Shown here one piece after another: positions 1 to 10,758 of a DNA stretch of 64,000 nt (within the stretch, counting starts at the first letter, position 1; each line of letters starts with the position of its first letter). The DNA comes from Chiua virens (lineage: Eukaryota > Basidiomycota > Agaricomycetes > Boletales > Boletaceae). The DNA is taken from contig JAHNUO010000008.1 in NCBI GenBank assembly GCA_019787685.1, positions 310,001-374,000 on the forward strand, written 5' to 3'. The position numbers and the translations under genes are program-made. The notes under the pieces were generated by a model, which was not told where the DNA came from, did not search any database, and saw only the letters and a list, made by a program, of their open reading frames with translations.

Positions 1-540
1 ACAACAGGTTTCCCTGACCAAAAAACGAGGAGAAAAGGGCCATGCAGAAAGACAGATTGAGAATGAGGCCATGCAGATAGAATGCTATCAAACTGTAACT
101 AATGTGAGTGGACGTCAACGGAGTGTTGAAATTGCAATGAACACGAACAGCAGATGAAAGCGCAGGAGCGCCATCCACTGTGTCCAGAAGATGAGGATCA
201 AACAACATGATGAAGACTGGAGAAACAGATGTACTTTCAGAAGGTAATGACAGAGGACTAGAACCGTGGTACATAACAAGTCTGAGATGAAAAGGAGCTC
301 CTAATAGGAGAAAGCACCGGGCAAGTTCAATGAACCTGGAAGTTTTGGAATTACTCTATATGTAAAGTTTGTGATGTTTTCCCACGATTTATCAAGGTGA
401 AACCTGGGCCTTTCGGGTCCAGGAATAGTTGGAGTTCCACAGTGGTCACTCTCTTCAGTCTCTCACTGTGGACTCCAGCTGTGCAATTCCAGCTACTAAC
501 AATAACTTGGACATGATAGATAACACAATGACAACAATGA

Positions 541-735
541 CACTCCCTCCTCTCCTTTCTCCTTTCCCTCCTCCTTTCCCTCCTCCTTTCCCTCCTCTCC
601 CTTTTCTCTTCCTCTCCCCTCTCCCCTACCAACAATGATCATGGTAGTGATGTTTGTCAATGTAATGACACCCCCTTCCTCCCTTTTCCCTTATCTTTCT
701 CCTCTCTCTCTTCATCTCCCTTTCTGTCACTGTAC
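541..735. repeat. Polypyrimidine low-complexity tract
   Basis: A CT-rich stretch made of short CCTCCTTTCC-like units. The open frames across it (Arg/Glu-rich on one strand, Pro/Phe/Leu-rich on the other) are composition artefacts. A similar tract lies at 36400-36830. Positions 1-540 hold no gene that I can support. Confidence 0.7.
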
Positions 736-883
736 CCAGATCATGTGATGGATGACACAACATAATGTGCCACAACAATAATGATGGCAACAACATGTTT
801 ATAAACATGTTGTGTTCACTGCCCTATATATGACAATGATGACCTAGGTGACAGCTCCACACCTCTATACTTCATGTCACCTA

Positions 884-1045
884 TGTTATAACATTTCTCT
901 TTTTCCTTGCCTTGACAACTCCATTTCCCTAATAGACACTTATCTTAGATATTCCACTCTATTCCACTCTGCCCCTGTGAGTAGATCATATTGTTCCATA
1001 ACATAGTACTTCACTGGTTTTCTTTGCTTCAGTCATAATTGTATG
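884..1045 (+). mobile_element. Truncated G2-family LTR
   Basis: The start (TGTTATAACATTTCTC) and the text that follows resemble the first 160 bases of the solo LTR at 40446-41076, including the 'actccatttcccc' region. The copy stops at 1045, where the G1-family LTR begins. It is probably an older LTR cut by that insertion. The rest of it is not recognisable on the far side. Confidence 0.55.
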
Positions 1046-1486
1046 TGAAACAACCTAGAACAAAGACTGAACTAGTTGTAGTGGAAAATGGTCGAGAGAG
1101 GTGGTTCAATTGAAGAGGCGAAAACTCCAAGAGAACTTTGTTAGAGTTCTCTGGCATTGATTCATGGGGTTTATATACTACATGGATATCAGAGTTCTAA
1201 TCTGAGTATGAACTATGGAGAGATGCTATTGGATGATAACATATGAGTCATAGATAAGAAACATAACCTTGCACAGGTATGTATTTGATGGGTTGTGAGT
1301 CATGATGAGTAACATGTGAATACACATGTAGGAATTGAGTCATAAGAAGCATGGCTGTGTGAGAATGCTGTGTTTATGTGGCAGCCAATAGGATATGATC
1401 CTGTTGACAGCCTTGACATGAGGTATTAGACTTAGAAAAGATTGAAAGTATAATCCATAGAGGGATGGAACATTGAAATTGTAACA
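1046..1486 (-). mobile_element. G1-family LTR, 3' LTR of the deleted Gypsy at 1.0-5.1 kb
   Basis: This 441 bp stretch is the reverse complement of the LTRs at 53793-54223 and 59817-60247, with moderate divergence. It ends in TG..CA when read on the minus strand. A purine run suitable as polypurine tract (CAGACAGGGGGTAG in sense) directly precedes it. The TATA box and the AACAAAGTTCT motif of the family are recognisable (sense strand, near 1130-1175). Confidence 0.85.
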
Positions 1487-1674
1487 CTACCCCCTGTCTG
1501 TTAATCAGACTCCGGATGATCTATAGTTTCATAATTAAGATAATGGAGAGTATCCTCATCTGTGGATTGGGTTTGGTTCTCATAGTTTTGGAACATGGAA
1601 TTGAATTCCATAAAGGTCACTTGTAGATGACGTGGGGCTTCAGGATGTGCTTTGTGGAAGTCGGAGATTAATTT

Positions 1675-2239
1675 CTAAGCATTGGTGAGATTCTTTAATG
1701 GTTCCCATGTTCGTTCATCTTCTTTATAACCTTTCCAGTGGATAAGGTATTCCAAGTGGCGACCCTTCATGCATGAGTCAATGATATATTCTGCTTCATA
1801 TTCTTCTTCTCGGTCATCTCCAATAACAATGGGGCACAGTTTGTAAACCAGTTGATCAGGTAGATGTTCTTTATAAGGTTTGACCTGAGAAATGTTCATG
1901 ACTGGATGGATTTGCATAGTGCATGGAAGTTGAAGTTTTAGAGTGTTCGGACTGTGCATATAGATTATGTCATAGGGACCAATCCATTTATCTGTGAATT
2001 TGGGGTGTTGTTTTATTTTTAGGTTAGTGGTTGAGAGCCAGACCTTATCACCAACTGTATAGGAAGGGGGTTCTGATCTCGATTTATCTGCTTGATGTTT
2101 CATACATTTCGTAGCTTTGTCTATATTTGACTTAGTTTGCTCTAGAACATTGGAGAAATCCCTGACAAAATTTTGAGCAGCTGGGTTTTTCATGTCATGA
2201 GGCATAATTCCCATCCTAGGGATGTAGGAGCATGTGATT
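1675..2239 (-). pseudogene. Gypsy integrase C-terminus and chromodomain fragment
   Basis: The frame matches the end of the integrase at 58027-59718, including GDKVWLSTTNLKIKQHPKF and KWIGPYDII (DNA-binding SH3-like part). It ends in a chromodomain with the aromatic pattern EYIIDS, LEYLIHWKGY, TWEPLKNL. Chromodomains of this kind are known to steer chromovirus integration towards marked heterochromatin. The open frame continues to 2421, but the extra 60 N-terminal residues are read from the inserted sequence beginning near 2240, so the predicted 248 aa protein is a chimera. I regard it as a remnant. Confidence 0.85.
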
Positions 2240-2775
2240 TCTTTCGGGCTGCTCGTCTTGTGGGAGATGTGGTTGGATACAGCTGTTGCTTGGACAGGCT
2301 TCCCATAGGTAGGAGGGGCGCAGCCTGAACGAGACCTGGAGTCTCGAGCAGGTGACTGGGGTGTGCCAAGAGCCGATGCAGGAAACACCGGCCCGTCGGC
2401 ACAAGAGGCCAGCCCTAGCAAAGCTGTGTGGAGATGGGGATGGCAGAAAAATGAGTTTTATTGTACCAATAATATATGAGGGGCAATAAGCAAGTAGTAC
2501 AACGAGAGCAACGAGAAAGGCAAGAAGGAAACAAAAAAAAAAAAGGAAAAAACAAGAGGAAAAACAAAAAGAAAAAAGGGCAAACAGAGCGAACAGGGTG
2601 TAGGTGGGTGGGACGCGAAAAGAGAGCACAGAGAGAGAGGAGCAAGCAAGCCTGACGACGGAGAGGAAGGGCAAGGTGCCTCGAGTGAGTGCTTGGGCAT
2701 ATATAGCCATCCGTCATCAGAGCCCAAAAGCTTGATTCTGCCAGTGTCAATCGACGTCATCGGAATCTCGCCGGA
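2240..2775 (-). mobile_element. LTR-like insertion inside integrase
   Basis: Comparison with the intact integrase near 59050-59080 shows that homology stops at about 2239 and resumes at about 2776, so about 535 bp is foreign. On the minus strand it has a TATA box (CTATATATGCCC near 2697-2708), then a CT-rich stretch and an AATAAA-like signal near 2457. That is the layout of a solo LTR promoter. I could not define exact ends or a target-site duplication, and no second copy is in the window. Confidence 0.5.
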
Positions 2776-4110
2776 ATGGGAAATACTTCATGGTGTTCTT
2801 TTTGCTATTGTATGAGAACTGGGCTAGGGGAAGCCAGTGGACCATGTGAAGATATTGTTGTACTTCCTGATTCATTTGCTCTGATTGTCCATTGCTTTGA
2901 GGGTAATGAGTAGGGATCTGCATGGGTATGGGTATGGGTTGGACTTTGGATACCCATACTCATACCCATACCCACACCATGGGTACAGTGGGTCCATAGC
3001 AATGTGAGAGTGATGATGATGATGGCTTACCATGAGTGAGTGAGGTTTAGCTAAGTTAGGATAAGGTATAAGATAGCAGAATGAGTATACAGTAGATATG
3101 ATGTTTAGAACAAGGTTTAGTCTATAGTTTAGGCTTGGTACTACTAAACCCATGGGTACAGTTTTTGATACCCACAGGAAAACCCATACCCATGCCATGG
3201 GTATGGGTTTTTGGTGGGTATGGGTATGGGTATGAGCTCTGATACCCATGGGTGTACCCACGCAGAACCCTAGTGATGAGCGGTGCTTAATTTGGGAGTA
3301 ATTTTCAACCCTGAGCATATGTCTTTCATCAGCTGAGAAGCAAATTGTGGTCCTCTATCTGATATAATGGAGGAGGGGAGGTCATGATGTTTCCATATAT
3401 GTATGGGAGAGGTATAATTTAGTGAGATCCATAGATGTACATGTTTTGTGGCAGGGAATGAATTCAACTTCTTTAGAGAAGTGGTCCAAAGTGGGAGATC
3501 AGTGATGAAATCTGCTGAGATGTCTTCCCATGGCAAGTTAGGGGTTTTTAAGGGTTGCAGGAGTCCTGCAGTTTTCTGGTTTGTTTCCTGGAATCGGGTG
3601 CATCTTTTATGACACATATGTTTTTATATTTTCCGTTATTTGAGGCCATATGTAGTGTTGTGAGATTAGTTCAAGAGTTTTCTTGTAACTGGGATGTCCT
3701 GCTTCAGGTGTATCATGAAATGTTGTAATGGCTTTGGTTCTTAATTCATCTGGAATGCAGATCTTACCCCCTTTTCTAAGGAAGGCATCCTCGACTGAAT
3801 AACCAATAGATGTGAGATATTTCATGGCATTAGGTGATAATTTCATGGTTTCATGTTAGACGGATGAGAGGAATTCATTTCCATTGTATAGGAGAGTGAT
3901 GGCTGATCTGATTTTCGTGGGGTCTATGAGGAGTATTCCCTTGTTATCATCATCGACACTGATCATGTGGTCTTCTCTCCTGCTTAAAGTGTCTGCTTTT
4001 CCCATAGTAACACCTGCCTTGTGGTGCCAAGTGAAGTTGAAATGTGATAGGTATTGCACCTATCTCACTTGCCTTTGATATAGATCGTGGTGAGTCATGA
4101 ACCACATAAG
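2776..4110 (-). pseudogene. Gypsy integrase remnant (zinc-binding and core domains) and RNase H tail
   Basis: The pieces read on the minus strand are the RNase H tail with FTWHHKAGVTMGKADTLSRR (about 3940-4059), the H2C2 zinc-binding part with HDTPEAGHPSYKKTLELI (3607-3846) and the catalytic core with LPWEDISADFITDLP and ISDRGPQFASQLMKDIC (3281-3617). The core is interrupted by the MITE at 2911-3272. Several frameshifts and stops separate the pieces, so no integrase could be made. The intact relative is 58027-59718. Confidence 0.85.
2911..3272 (-). mobile_element. hAT-type MITE with TGGGTA microsatellites, copy 1
   Basis: A 362 bp element with inverted ends TAGGGATCTGCATGGGTA and (reverse complement) TAGGGTTCTGCGTGGGTA. 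It is flanked by GTAATGAG (2903-2910) and GTGATGAG (3273-3280), an 8 bp duplication with one mismatch that falls in the integrase sequence. The interior holds runs of the telomere-like hexamer TGGGTA on both arms and no coding frame. Copy 2 (35553-35910) is its reverse complement. Eight-base duplications and this size suggest a non-autonomous hAT element. Confidence 0.88.
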
Positions 4111-4238
4111 GTTTTGGTGATCATTCCATATTTCAAATTCATGTTTAGTGCCTTCAAGGTAGTAACACCATAATTCCAGTGAATGGATGACTGATAGCAT
4201 TTCTTTGTTGGCAATAGGGTAATTTTGTTCTTCTGGGG

Positions 4239-4796
4239 TTATAGAGTGGCTGTTATAGGCAATGGGGTGCCATGCCCATCTTTCTCAAGGTATAAGACTG
4301 CTCCTGTGGCAAAATCTGATAAATCACATTCTAAGCAATATTTGGCATTCTGATCCAGATATGTGAGGATAGGTGCTGTGGTAAATGCCATTTTTAACAT
4401 GTGGAATGCTTTGTCACAAGTGAAGGTCCATTCAAATTTCTGATCTTTCTTTGTAAGGTCATGTAAAGGGCGTGCAATTTTGCCATAATCTTTAATGAAT
4501 CTGTGATAGAAGTTGGTAAGGCCAAGGAAGCTTCTGACATGTTTGACTGAAGAGGGAATTGGCCATTTGGCTACTGCCAAAGTCTTTTCTTCATCCATTT
4601 TAATTCTGTCAGTTCCCATGATCATTCCAAGAAAGTCAACTTCTTTTATGCAAAAGTGACATTTTTCTGGTTTTACGAATAGGTTGTTTTCTTTGAGGTG
4701 TTTGAGAACCTCAAGAATGACTTTGTCATGTGTTTCATAATCATCAGTATTGGTGAATATCATAAGATTGTTGATGTAGACTTCAACTCTCATCAT
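4239..4796 (-). pseudogene. Gypsy reverse transcriptase C-terminus and RNase H, catalytic site lost
   Basis: The 185 aa frame begins in the RT palm and runs through the thumb (KPEKCHFCIKEVDFLGMI, SFLGLTNFYHRFIKDYG) into RNase H (ECDLSDFATGAVLYLEKDG). The RT active-site motif, YIDD in the related copy at about 57817, reads YINN here, so both catalytic aspartates are asparagine. The N-terminus (MMRVEV) is gag sequence joined directly to RT by the internal deletion. It covers the RNase H part that is missing from the copy at 53793-60247. Confidence 0.85.
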
Positions 4797-4799
4797 GCC

Positions 4800-5110
4800 T
4801 TGAGTAAGGTTTTCAAGCTTGGTTCTTGCCCAATCAATCTTATTGTTCTGTCAGAACATTTCTTTGATATTGACTGTTAGCTGCGCGAAGGATTTGTTCC
4901 TTGCACTAGCCATGTTTCAGCGAATTGCGAAGATTTTGCCCCTTTTAGGCATGAGAGTACTGCAATGACCTTCTGGAAGTCAGTTTGAATGGCAAGTTTG
5001 TTGATTTCTAGTCATCCCTTGATCTTGGCCCACCATTCTTTGAATTTGGCCATGTCTCCATTGTAGATTCCTGGATCTGCAAAGATCTCTACTTTTGAGG
5101 AGTGTATAAC
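4800..5110 (-). pseudogene. Gypsy gag fragment
   Basis: Read on the minus strand this matches the gag at 55300-56478 from about residue 60 to residue 160. Recognisable stretches are the 'GDMAKFKEWWAKIKG' region, the QNNKIDWA region and LENLTQGMMRVE. It is broken by stops. At its N-terminal end it is cut by the solo LTR at 5111. Confidence 0.75.
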
Positions 5111-5669
5111 TGTTAGAGACCGTGTGACTTGGAGGTAGCCAACTCTGGATCTCCAGAGTTGTAGCATCAGACAGGACTTGGCTTCACCGTATGTGGTGCA
5201 CCCTTGTCACAGTCTGTCCCTATATTTCAGACATACAGAGAACAGAGGTAGATATAAGACTCAACACATAAAGTGGAGTCAAGTGGAGTAAAGACCGTCA
5301 AGGTCTTACGGAGTGTTCGAAGTGAGTCGTACAAATAAACTAATATTCAGACTAAGAGTACACAGTTGGGATACTACAGTTTATATACTCAGAGTGGAAT
5401 GGAGATTAGTAATGGAGTTGGTAAGAACTGAGTAAGATGGAAGATCGGGAAACTACATAGCTGGAGGTAAGTTGGGTACTGAGAAAGCCGGAGCTGTGCT
5501 CATAAGCAAGACACAGGTTATGTACTAAAATAAAAGAGGAAACATATATACATATGTAACAGAGGTCCGGGATCACGGAGTTGCATCCTGAGGGTGATCG
5601 ACCTGGAGTTCACATCTAGGAGAGTCAGAGTTATATCCGGAGGAATGGAGAACAGAGTGATATATGACA
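5111..5669 (-). mobile_element. Solo LTR, family B, copy A
   Basis: A 559 bp stretch running TGTTAGAGACC..TATATGACA, about 90% similar by eye to 29665-30219. On the minus strand it has a TATA box (GTATATAAACTG). The flanks ATAAC and ATGAC differ at one base of five. Gag sequence lies on the left but not on the right, so a later deletion or rearrangement has removed one flank. Confidence 0.8.
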
Positions 5670-8640
5670 ATGACAGGAGCTATATACCATGACTTCTACC
5701 TCCACGATCATCCTGGTCAGATGAAATCCCTCAAGATCCTAGCTCAATTGTTGGGGCTATCAACAAATATATGCAGGGCCAAGCTCTGCCGTGGGACCAA
5801 TATGATTGAGAACCTGGACAGATCCATAACCATGGAATTAACCATGGCAAATGTCATGCATGACATCTTGACAACCTCATAAGAGGGTTGAATGAAGCCC
5901 TTCGCAAGGAGGGCAAGTCTGATAGCTCTAAGCCAGCTACACCAACTCCTGTAAAAAGGGAGTTGGAACCCCCTGCTGAACAAAGGGAATTCTTGGAAGG
6001 AATACCAGATCAACTGGCATACCTCTCATGAAGGAATTTAGATATTCACTAACACCTATATGTATAGTTCAAAAAGGGAATTAGCCATCCTCAGTCAATT
6101 AGCTGTTGGAAGGGTGCATGTGTCTAATAGAGGGTCCTCTGATGGTGGACCATCAGATAATGACAACCAACCTTCTGAAAGGGAAGAACAGGGAAGAACA
6201 GGTCTATCTCTAAATCTACCAGGAAGGCTTGGTGGCAGATGGTGGCCTCCTGGTTGGTAACCTCCAGGGAATAAAGGCATCCTCCAGTACCACCTCCAGG
6301 AGGAGAAAACTCCCTGAGTGGATTGAATGGATTGCTCTTGGGAAGTGACGTAAGTGCAGGACAGCATTGTCCTGCTTGCTGATATTCAAGGGAATACACC
6401 CCAGGTAATGAACAATATTGAAATGCCATGGAGCAGTACTCTATTCAGTGCATCTAGAACATGGTTGGAGAACCATTGGGTCCAATTGGCCCTGAAATAA
6501 AGGCCATGAATGTCCCCAAACCCAGAAAATACAGAGGCCAGGATAACCTGGAGAAGTTTAACAAGTGGGGCCAGACTGTAGTGGAGACTGTGTATTGTAC
6601 ATGGGCCTGTACCTGGAGGGAATAGCATCTCAGCATTAGCAAACTGACCATCATCTGGACAGATTTTCGAAAAAAATCCTGCCTCTAAATGTCTTCTCAA
6701 AATTCCACAAGGTAAGATTTCCATCAAATGAAGCCAATTAAGATAGTTTTTGTGAGCCTAGACATTGATTTGCTCATGTGGCAAGCCCAGACTTTCAACA
6801 GTGTAAAGGCTGTTTCACTGATGAGTGGTACAATCAGAAAGTCAAGTCCCTGAATCAACAGATAGCCAACTGGGAATTTGACTCCATGATTTGTGAACTT
6901 TTTAAATGCTTTGTACACAAAGCCTCAGCCCAGAACACAGCTGATCAGTTTGATCAAACAAAGTTCAACTCAGAGAAGGAAGTATTGGCCTTCTATAACG
7001 ACCTTTGTTAACATGTATGTTGAATGATTCAGCTGCTGGACAACTATTCCTTCAGAAGGAAATTCCTTTGAGGATTACCACACATAATAATTAAAAGTGT
7101 GTTCAAGGCTCAGGGAATATCTGCCAAGCACTCTACGATTGAGGAGATCCTCAAAGAAGTATGGTGGATAGAGACAGCACAGAAGGCAATAGCACAGCAT
7201 CTCCATTTCAGTCACAGTGCTGGGAGCAAATCTTCACAAGGATGAAGCAGTGGTTCTCACAAAAAAGATAAGAAGGGTTTCCAGAAGAATAGGGAGAAAC
7301 CCCAATTCTTCTGAAAAGAAAATACCCTGTATAAACACAGGATTAAACCTGCTCCTACTGGGGACAAAAATACTGGACAATTCCAGCACAAGGATAACCT
7401 GCAAGGGTCAAGGCCAAATGAAGGGCCTAAAATGTATTTGGCAGGTATTACCTGCTATAATTGTGGAGAAGGTCACCTTTCCACAAATTGCCCTTATCCT
7501 AAGAAGGACAAGAGCAAGGCTCCAACTTAGCCTTGTATTTTTGCAGCTGATGTTCAGGAAGACCCTGAAAGTCTGCCTAAGATTACTTAGGAAACACTGA
7601 TGAACACAAGATTGGAGAATTTCAGCTTGTCAGTGAAGAAAATAACAAACCATTGAGCCAGATAAAAGGGCACAACAATGAAAATGTTGATGAACCTGAG
7701 CAATAAGATTATGTCTTCAATAATCATGAAGAACTATCAGACATTGATAAGAATGATGAGCCTGTAGCATTCCTCAGTATAATTCATGAAACTGAGAAAA
7801 ATTCAGATAAGAAAGGCCCAATTCATTGTTTAATAATGAATGGAATTGAGGCAGATAAGGTCCTGGATCTAATAGACCAATTGGATCCCTCTTTGATTGA
7901 GGAAATTGCTGGGATAACTGACTACCTCTTGGATACTGTTCCAACCACTCAGTGACCTGTGCAATGAGGACCTGCACATTTACATCCACATTTCATAATA
8001 CCTTATCAACATGATGCATACAGAGCAATACACACCAACCCATGTGAGATCTGTGATCAATGAAAAGGTCATATACAAGATGGCTCCTTTGGGCCAGGAT
8101 GACAATCACTGATCACAGCAACTTGCACTCCAGGATGGCATGCCATAAGAGAATTGCATCAAGGAATGAATGTCAGACAACTAACTTGTTATGAAGACAA
8201 GTCTCAGGACAATTGCCTGAAGACAGCCATCCATATTATGGCTGCCCAAGTGCAGCACATGAATCAGCTTGGAAATAACATCCAATGGTCAGTCGAGCAA
8301 GCTCAAGTTGTCTTTGAGCAAAATGACTCAAACAGAGTTTAGTTGTCCTTGTGAGAGGCAAAAGAACAATCACTCAAAATGCAACAGCTTGAAGGAAGCA
8401 TTGAGCTTTGTATGGATTACACACCATAGGGAGGCATCTGGATCGACCTGAAGGGTCAGTACATACTTGTTCATATCAAAATAAATTGGGAGAGGACAAT
8501 TTTCCATATGACTAGAGAGATGATGAAGTTATTGTTGACTTTGACGAAATCTCAGACATTGGGACTGCTATCCAGCTCGAACAAGCAAGGCAGCAACCTC
8601 CTGAGGGAGGTGGAGAGCCCATCAAGACTCCACAATGGAA
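5670..8640 (+). pseudogene. Decayed Ty3/Gypsy gag(-protease) remnant with CCHC zinc knuckle
   Basis: Several plus-strand frames, broken by many stops and frameshifts, read in the order of an Agaricomycete Gypsy gag. Recognisable parts are a capsid-like part (NLEKFNKWGQ near 6545; EFDSMICELFKCFVHKASAQ near 6870-6930), a FRRKFL..LPH stretch near 7050, an HSTIEEILKEVWWIE region near 7130-7170 and a zinc knuckle CYNCGEGHLSTNCP near 7451-7495. A second CEIC..KGH zinc-like motif lies near 8045-8075. Downstream text is acidic and may be the linker to protease. No RT is found because the copy ends at the repeat at 8641. It belongs to a family different from G1 and G2. Confidence 0.7.
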
Positions 8641-9297
8641 ATCCAGTCCAGGGTGGTCCTAGTCTTGGCACTTTAGAAAAAGAAGTGGTCCTGGTCTTTT
8701 AAAATTTGAGAAAATTGAAAAGACAGGTATTGGCCCCAAATTCCCCTATTTGGGCCTACTTTCCATTGTAGGTAATTATTTGGAATTTCTACAATCAAAA
8801 CCAAGTTTGTACCCCCTAAATATGACATCCAACCTGGAAATGGCTATAGCTCGGCCATTTATGAACCAATTCTCACAATTATTGGACCCACAGCATGCCG
8901 GGGGTCTATTCTACATTACATACACTGATGACAAAGCGTGAATCATGTGAACATACCCATCTTGATTGTGATCTCTATTGCAGATGAGCAGATAACCCCT
9001 GTAAATAGCATGTGATGCAAAAATGATGATATCTTGGTCATTTCTGGACTGATTCCCATGAACATTGGACGCCCAGAAAGGAAAGAATCTAATCTAAATT
9101 CAGTACACTGATAACTAAGCTGGTTGTTGCAAAAGAACAGTCCAAACCGGTCCTAAAAAGTTGTTAAAGTTGTTAGGACCGGTTTTTTGTGGTTTTGGTC
9201 TGGTCCTACCACTTTTGGAAGCTTACTAAGACTGGTCTTGGTCCAGTTGCCTCATTTGGACCATAGAAAACCGGACCGGACTGGACTTTAAAACACT
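8641..9297 (-). repeat. GGTCC-rich inverted-repeat element, copy 1
   Basis: This is the reverse complement of 10759-11482 over about 650 bp with high similarity. It lacks about the outer 70 bp present in copy 2 on its left side. The right end is CCGGACCGGACTGGACTTTAAAACACTA. It has no coding capacity of its own and is most likely a non-autonomous DNA transposon. Confidence 0.75.
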
Positions 9298-10758
9298 AAT
9301 GCAGGTGCATGCTCAGACTTCGCAACTTGAACACAAAGTCCAGTAGCAAAGTGCTACAAAGACTTGTTTCGTTGACACAGAAAATACCAAACTAAATTAC
9401 TAAAATAGTCAAAACAAAAGAAAAAATTACAAAGGTCCACAAAACTCCAAAAACACCACTACCTGTAGTCTAGATTGCTTTTACCAATCTCTTTTTTCCT
9501 TTTTTGTTTTCCACAGAAACCACATGTTAAATTTTGCTTTCATCTCACTTAATTGTCATGCTTGGCCTCAATGTGTCTCTCCTCTCTTTCCTTTCAATTT
9601 TTACCATCTACTCTTAATCATGTCTTCTTTCCCTACTCACTCCCAGTCTTCCCACACATCTTTGCACTCACCATCCCCCTCTTGTGGTCATTATTGATCA
9701 TGAGAACCCAAAAATGATAATTTGTCATCAAAAAATCATGGTCACTCTAAATGGCACTGTGAATCTTCTTTCCCTTGATGTGATGACAAGCATCATCAAC
9801 ATTCTTTCATCAAATGGTGGCAGGACTACCAGACCCTTCCACTCATCCACCATAGGCAAGACTGCAGGGAGTATACCAAGCATACCATGCATCTTGCCCT
9901 TGCAATAATTGAGCCATCCCCTTTGTTTATACATACCCTGAACAATCTGGTGGACCATTTCACAAATCTCTGTAGGTGAGAACTCTATGACCTTGTCCTC
10001 AGCCATGCTCACAGGTATGAGGATGACCAGTACACTCTCTGATGTGACCTTGCCAAGGCTCACGATGAGATTGCTTGTCTTCAACATGTCATCAACAACG
10101 CTCCTGTCCCCATGCCCTCATCAGCCCACAATGAGGCACACTATTTCAAGCAGGCTCAAAATGCCTCCCTTGGTCTACCAATGGAAGTGGACTAGCCCCA
10201 AGCTGGTCCTTCTTCTACCAGGGGGAGGGAGATACAGGGCATACCAGATCACTCAGGAATCATATCATCATTCATGCAGGAACTGTCTGCTTCTCATTCT
10301 TCCCACTCCAAACCCTCTCTCAAGGACAAGGAATGTGAAGCTCCTGTACCATATGACAAAATTGCTCTAGTGGACATGGCTAATTGCCCTCCACTGCTCA
10401 CTCTTGAATTGGTCACCCCAGAGGCAAAACTTGTCCCTGATTTGCAGGGTACTGAAAGTCCTCCAGGAGTTCTCATCCTAGGAGAAGGTACTATGGATAA
10501 CACATGTAACATCTTTGTATGCATCAAAGACACTCTCTGTGTACCAAGATGGTATGGTTGATCATGTACACAATGCTGTGAAGAAGGGACAAGTTCCTGC
10601 TCATCCTCAGAGGAAAAATCCTGAGGCTCCCCTTCACATGACCCATGGGATCATGGGTCCTGCTTGTCTTGTCGATACCTGAGATAGATTGCACCAACTG
10701 TTTGGGAAGGCACAAAACAAGCAGGAGGGCAATGCCCCATGTACATGACAGGCCCAGG
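9298..10758. other. Spacer between inverted repeats, no recognisable gene
   Basis: Holds short frames on both strands (for example 9728-10087 minus and 9987-10370 plus) that I do not recognise and that overlap each other. There is a CT-rich stretch near 9540-9680. Taken with the two flanking repeats, it would form the loop of a large inverted structure. Confidence 0.4.

Larger units (their letters stand above)
1487..5110 (-). mobile_element. Decayed, internally deleted chromodomain Ty3/Gypsy (family G1)
   Basis: In sense (right to left) the order is a gag fragment, an RT C-terminal part, RNase H, integrase and chromodomain. The protein pieces are close relatives of the element at 53793-60247. 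About 2 kb, equivalent to 55786-57812 of that element (gag end, protease, RT start), is missing, so gag runs straight into RT near 4800. The body also carries an LTR-like insertion (2240-2775) and a hAT-type MITE (2911-3272). No 5' LTR of the same family remains. A different solo LTR sits at the gag end (5111). Confidence 0.85.

Noticed and set aside
351..635. Arg/Glu-rich 94 aa frame
   Set aside because: Complement of a polypyrimidine tract; no conserved residues.
2240..2775. Second copy of the hAT-type MITE or a family B LTR
   Set aside because: No shared ends with any other element in the window; only an LTR-like promoter layout could be supported.
2810..3318. Runs of TGGGTA as an internal telomere or chromosome end
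   Set aside because: The runs lie inside a bounded element with inverted ends and an 8 bp duplication, and both orientations occur, so this is a MITE and not a telomere.
5111..5669. Family B LTR copy A as the 5' LTR of the deleted G1 Gypsy
   Set aside because: Its sequence is unrelated to the 3' LTR at 1046-1486, and a second family B LTR sits as a solo insertion elsewhere, so it is an independent insertion.
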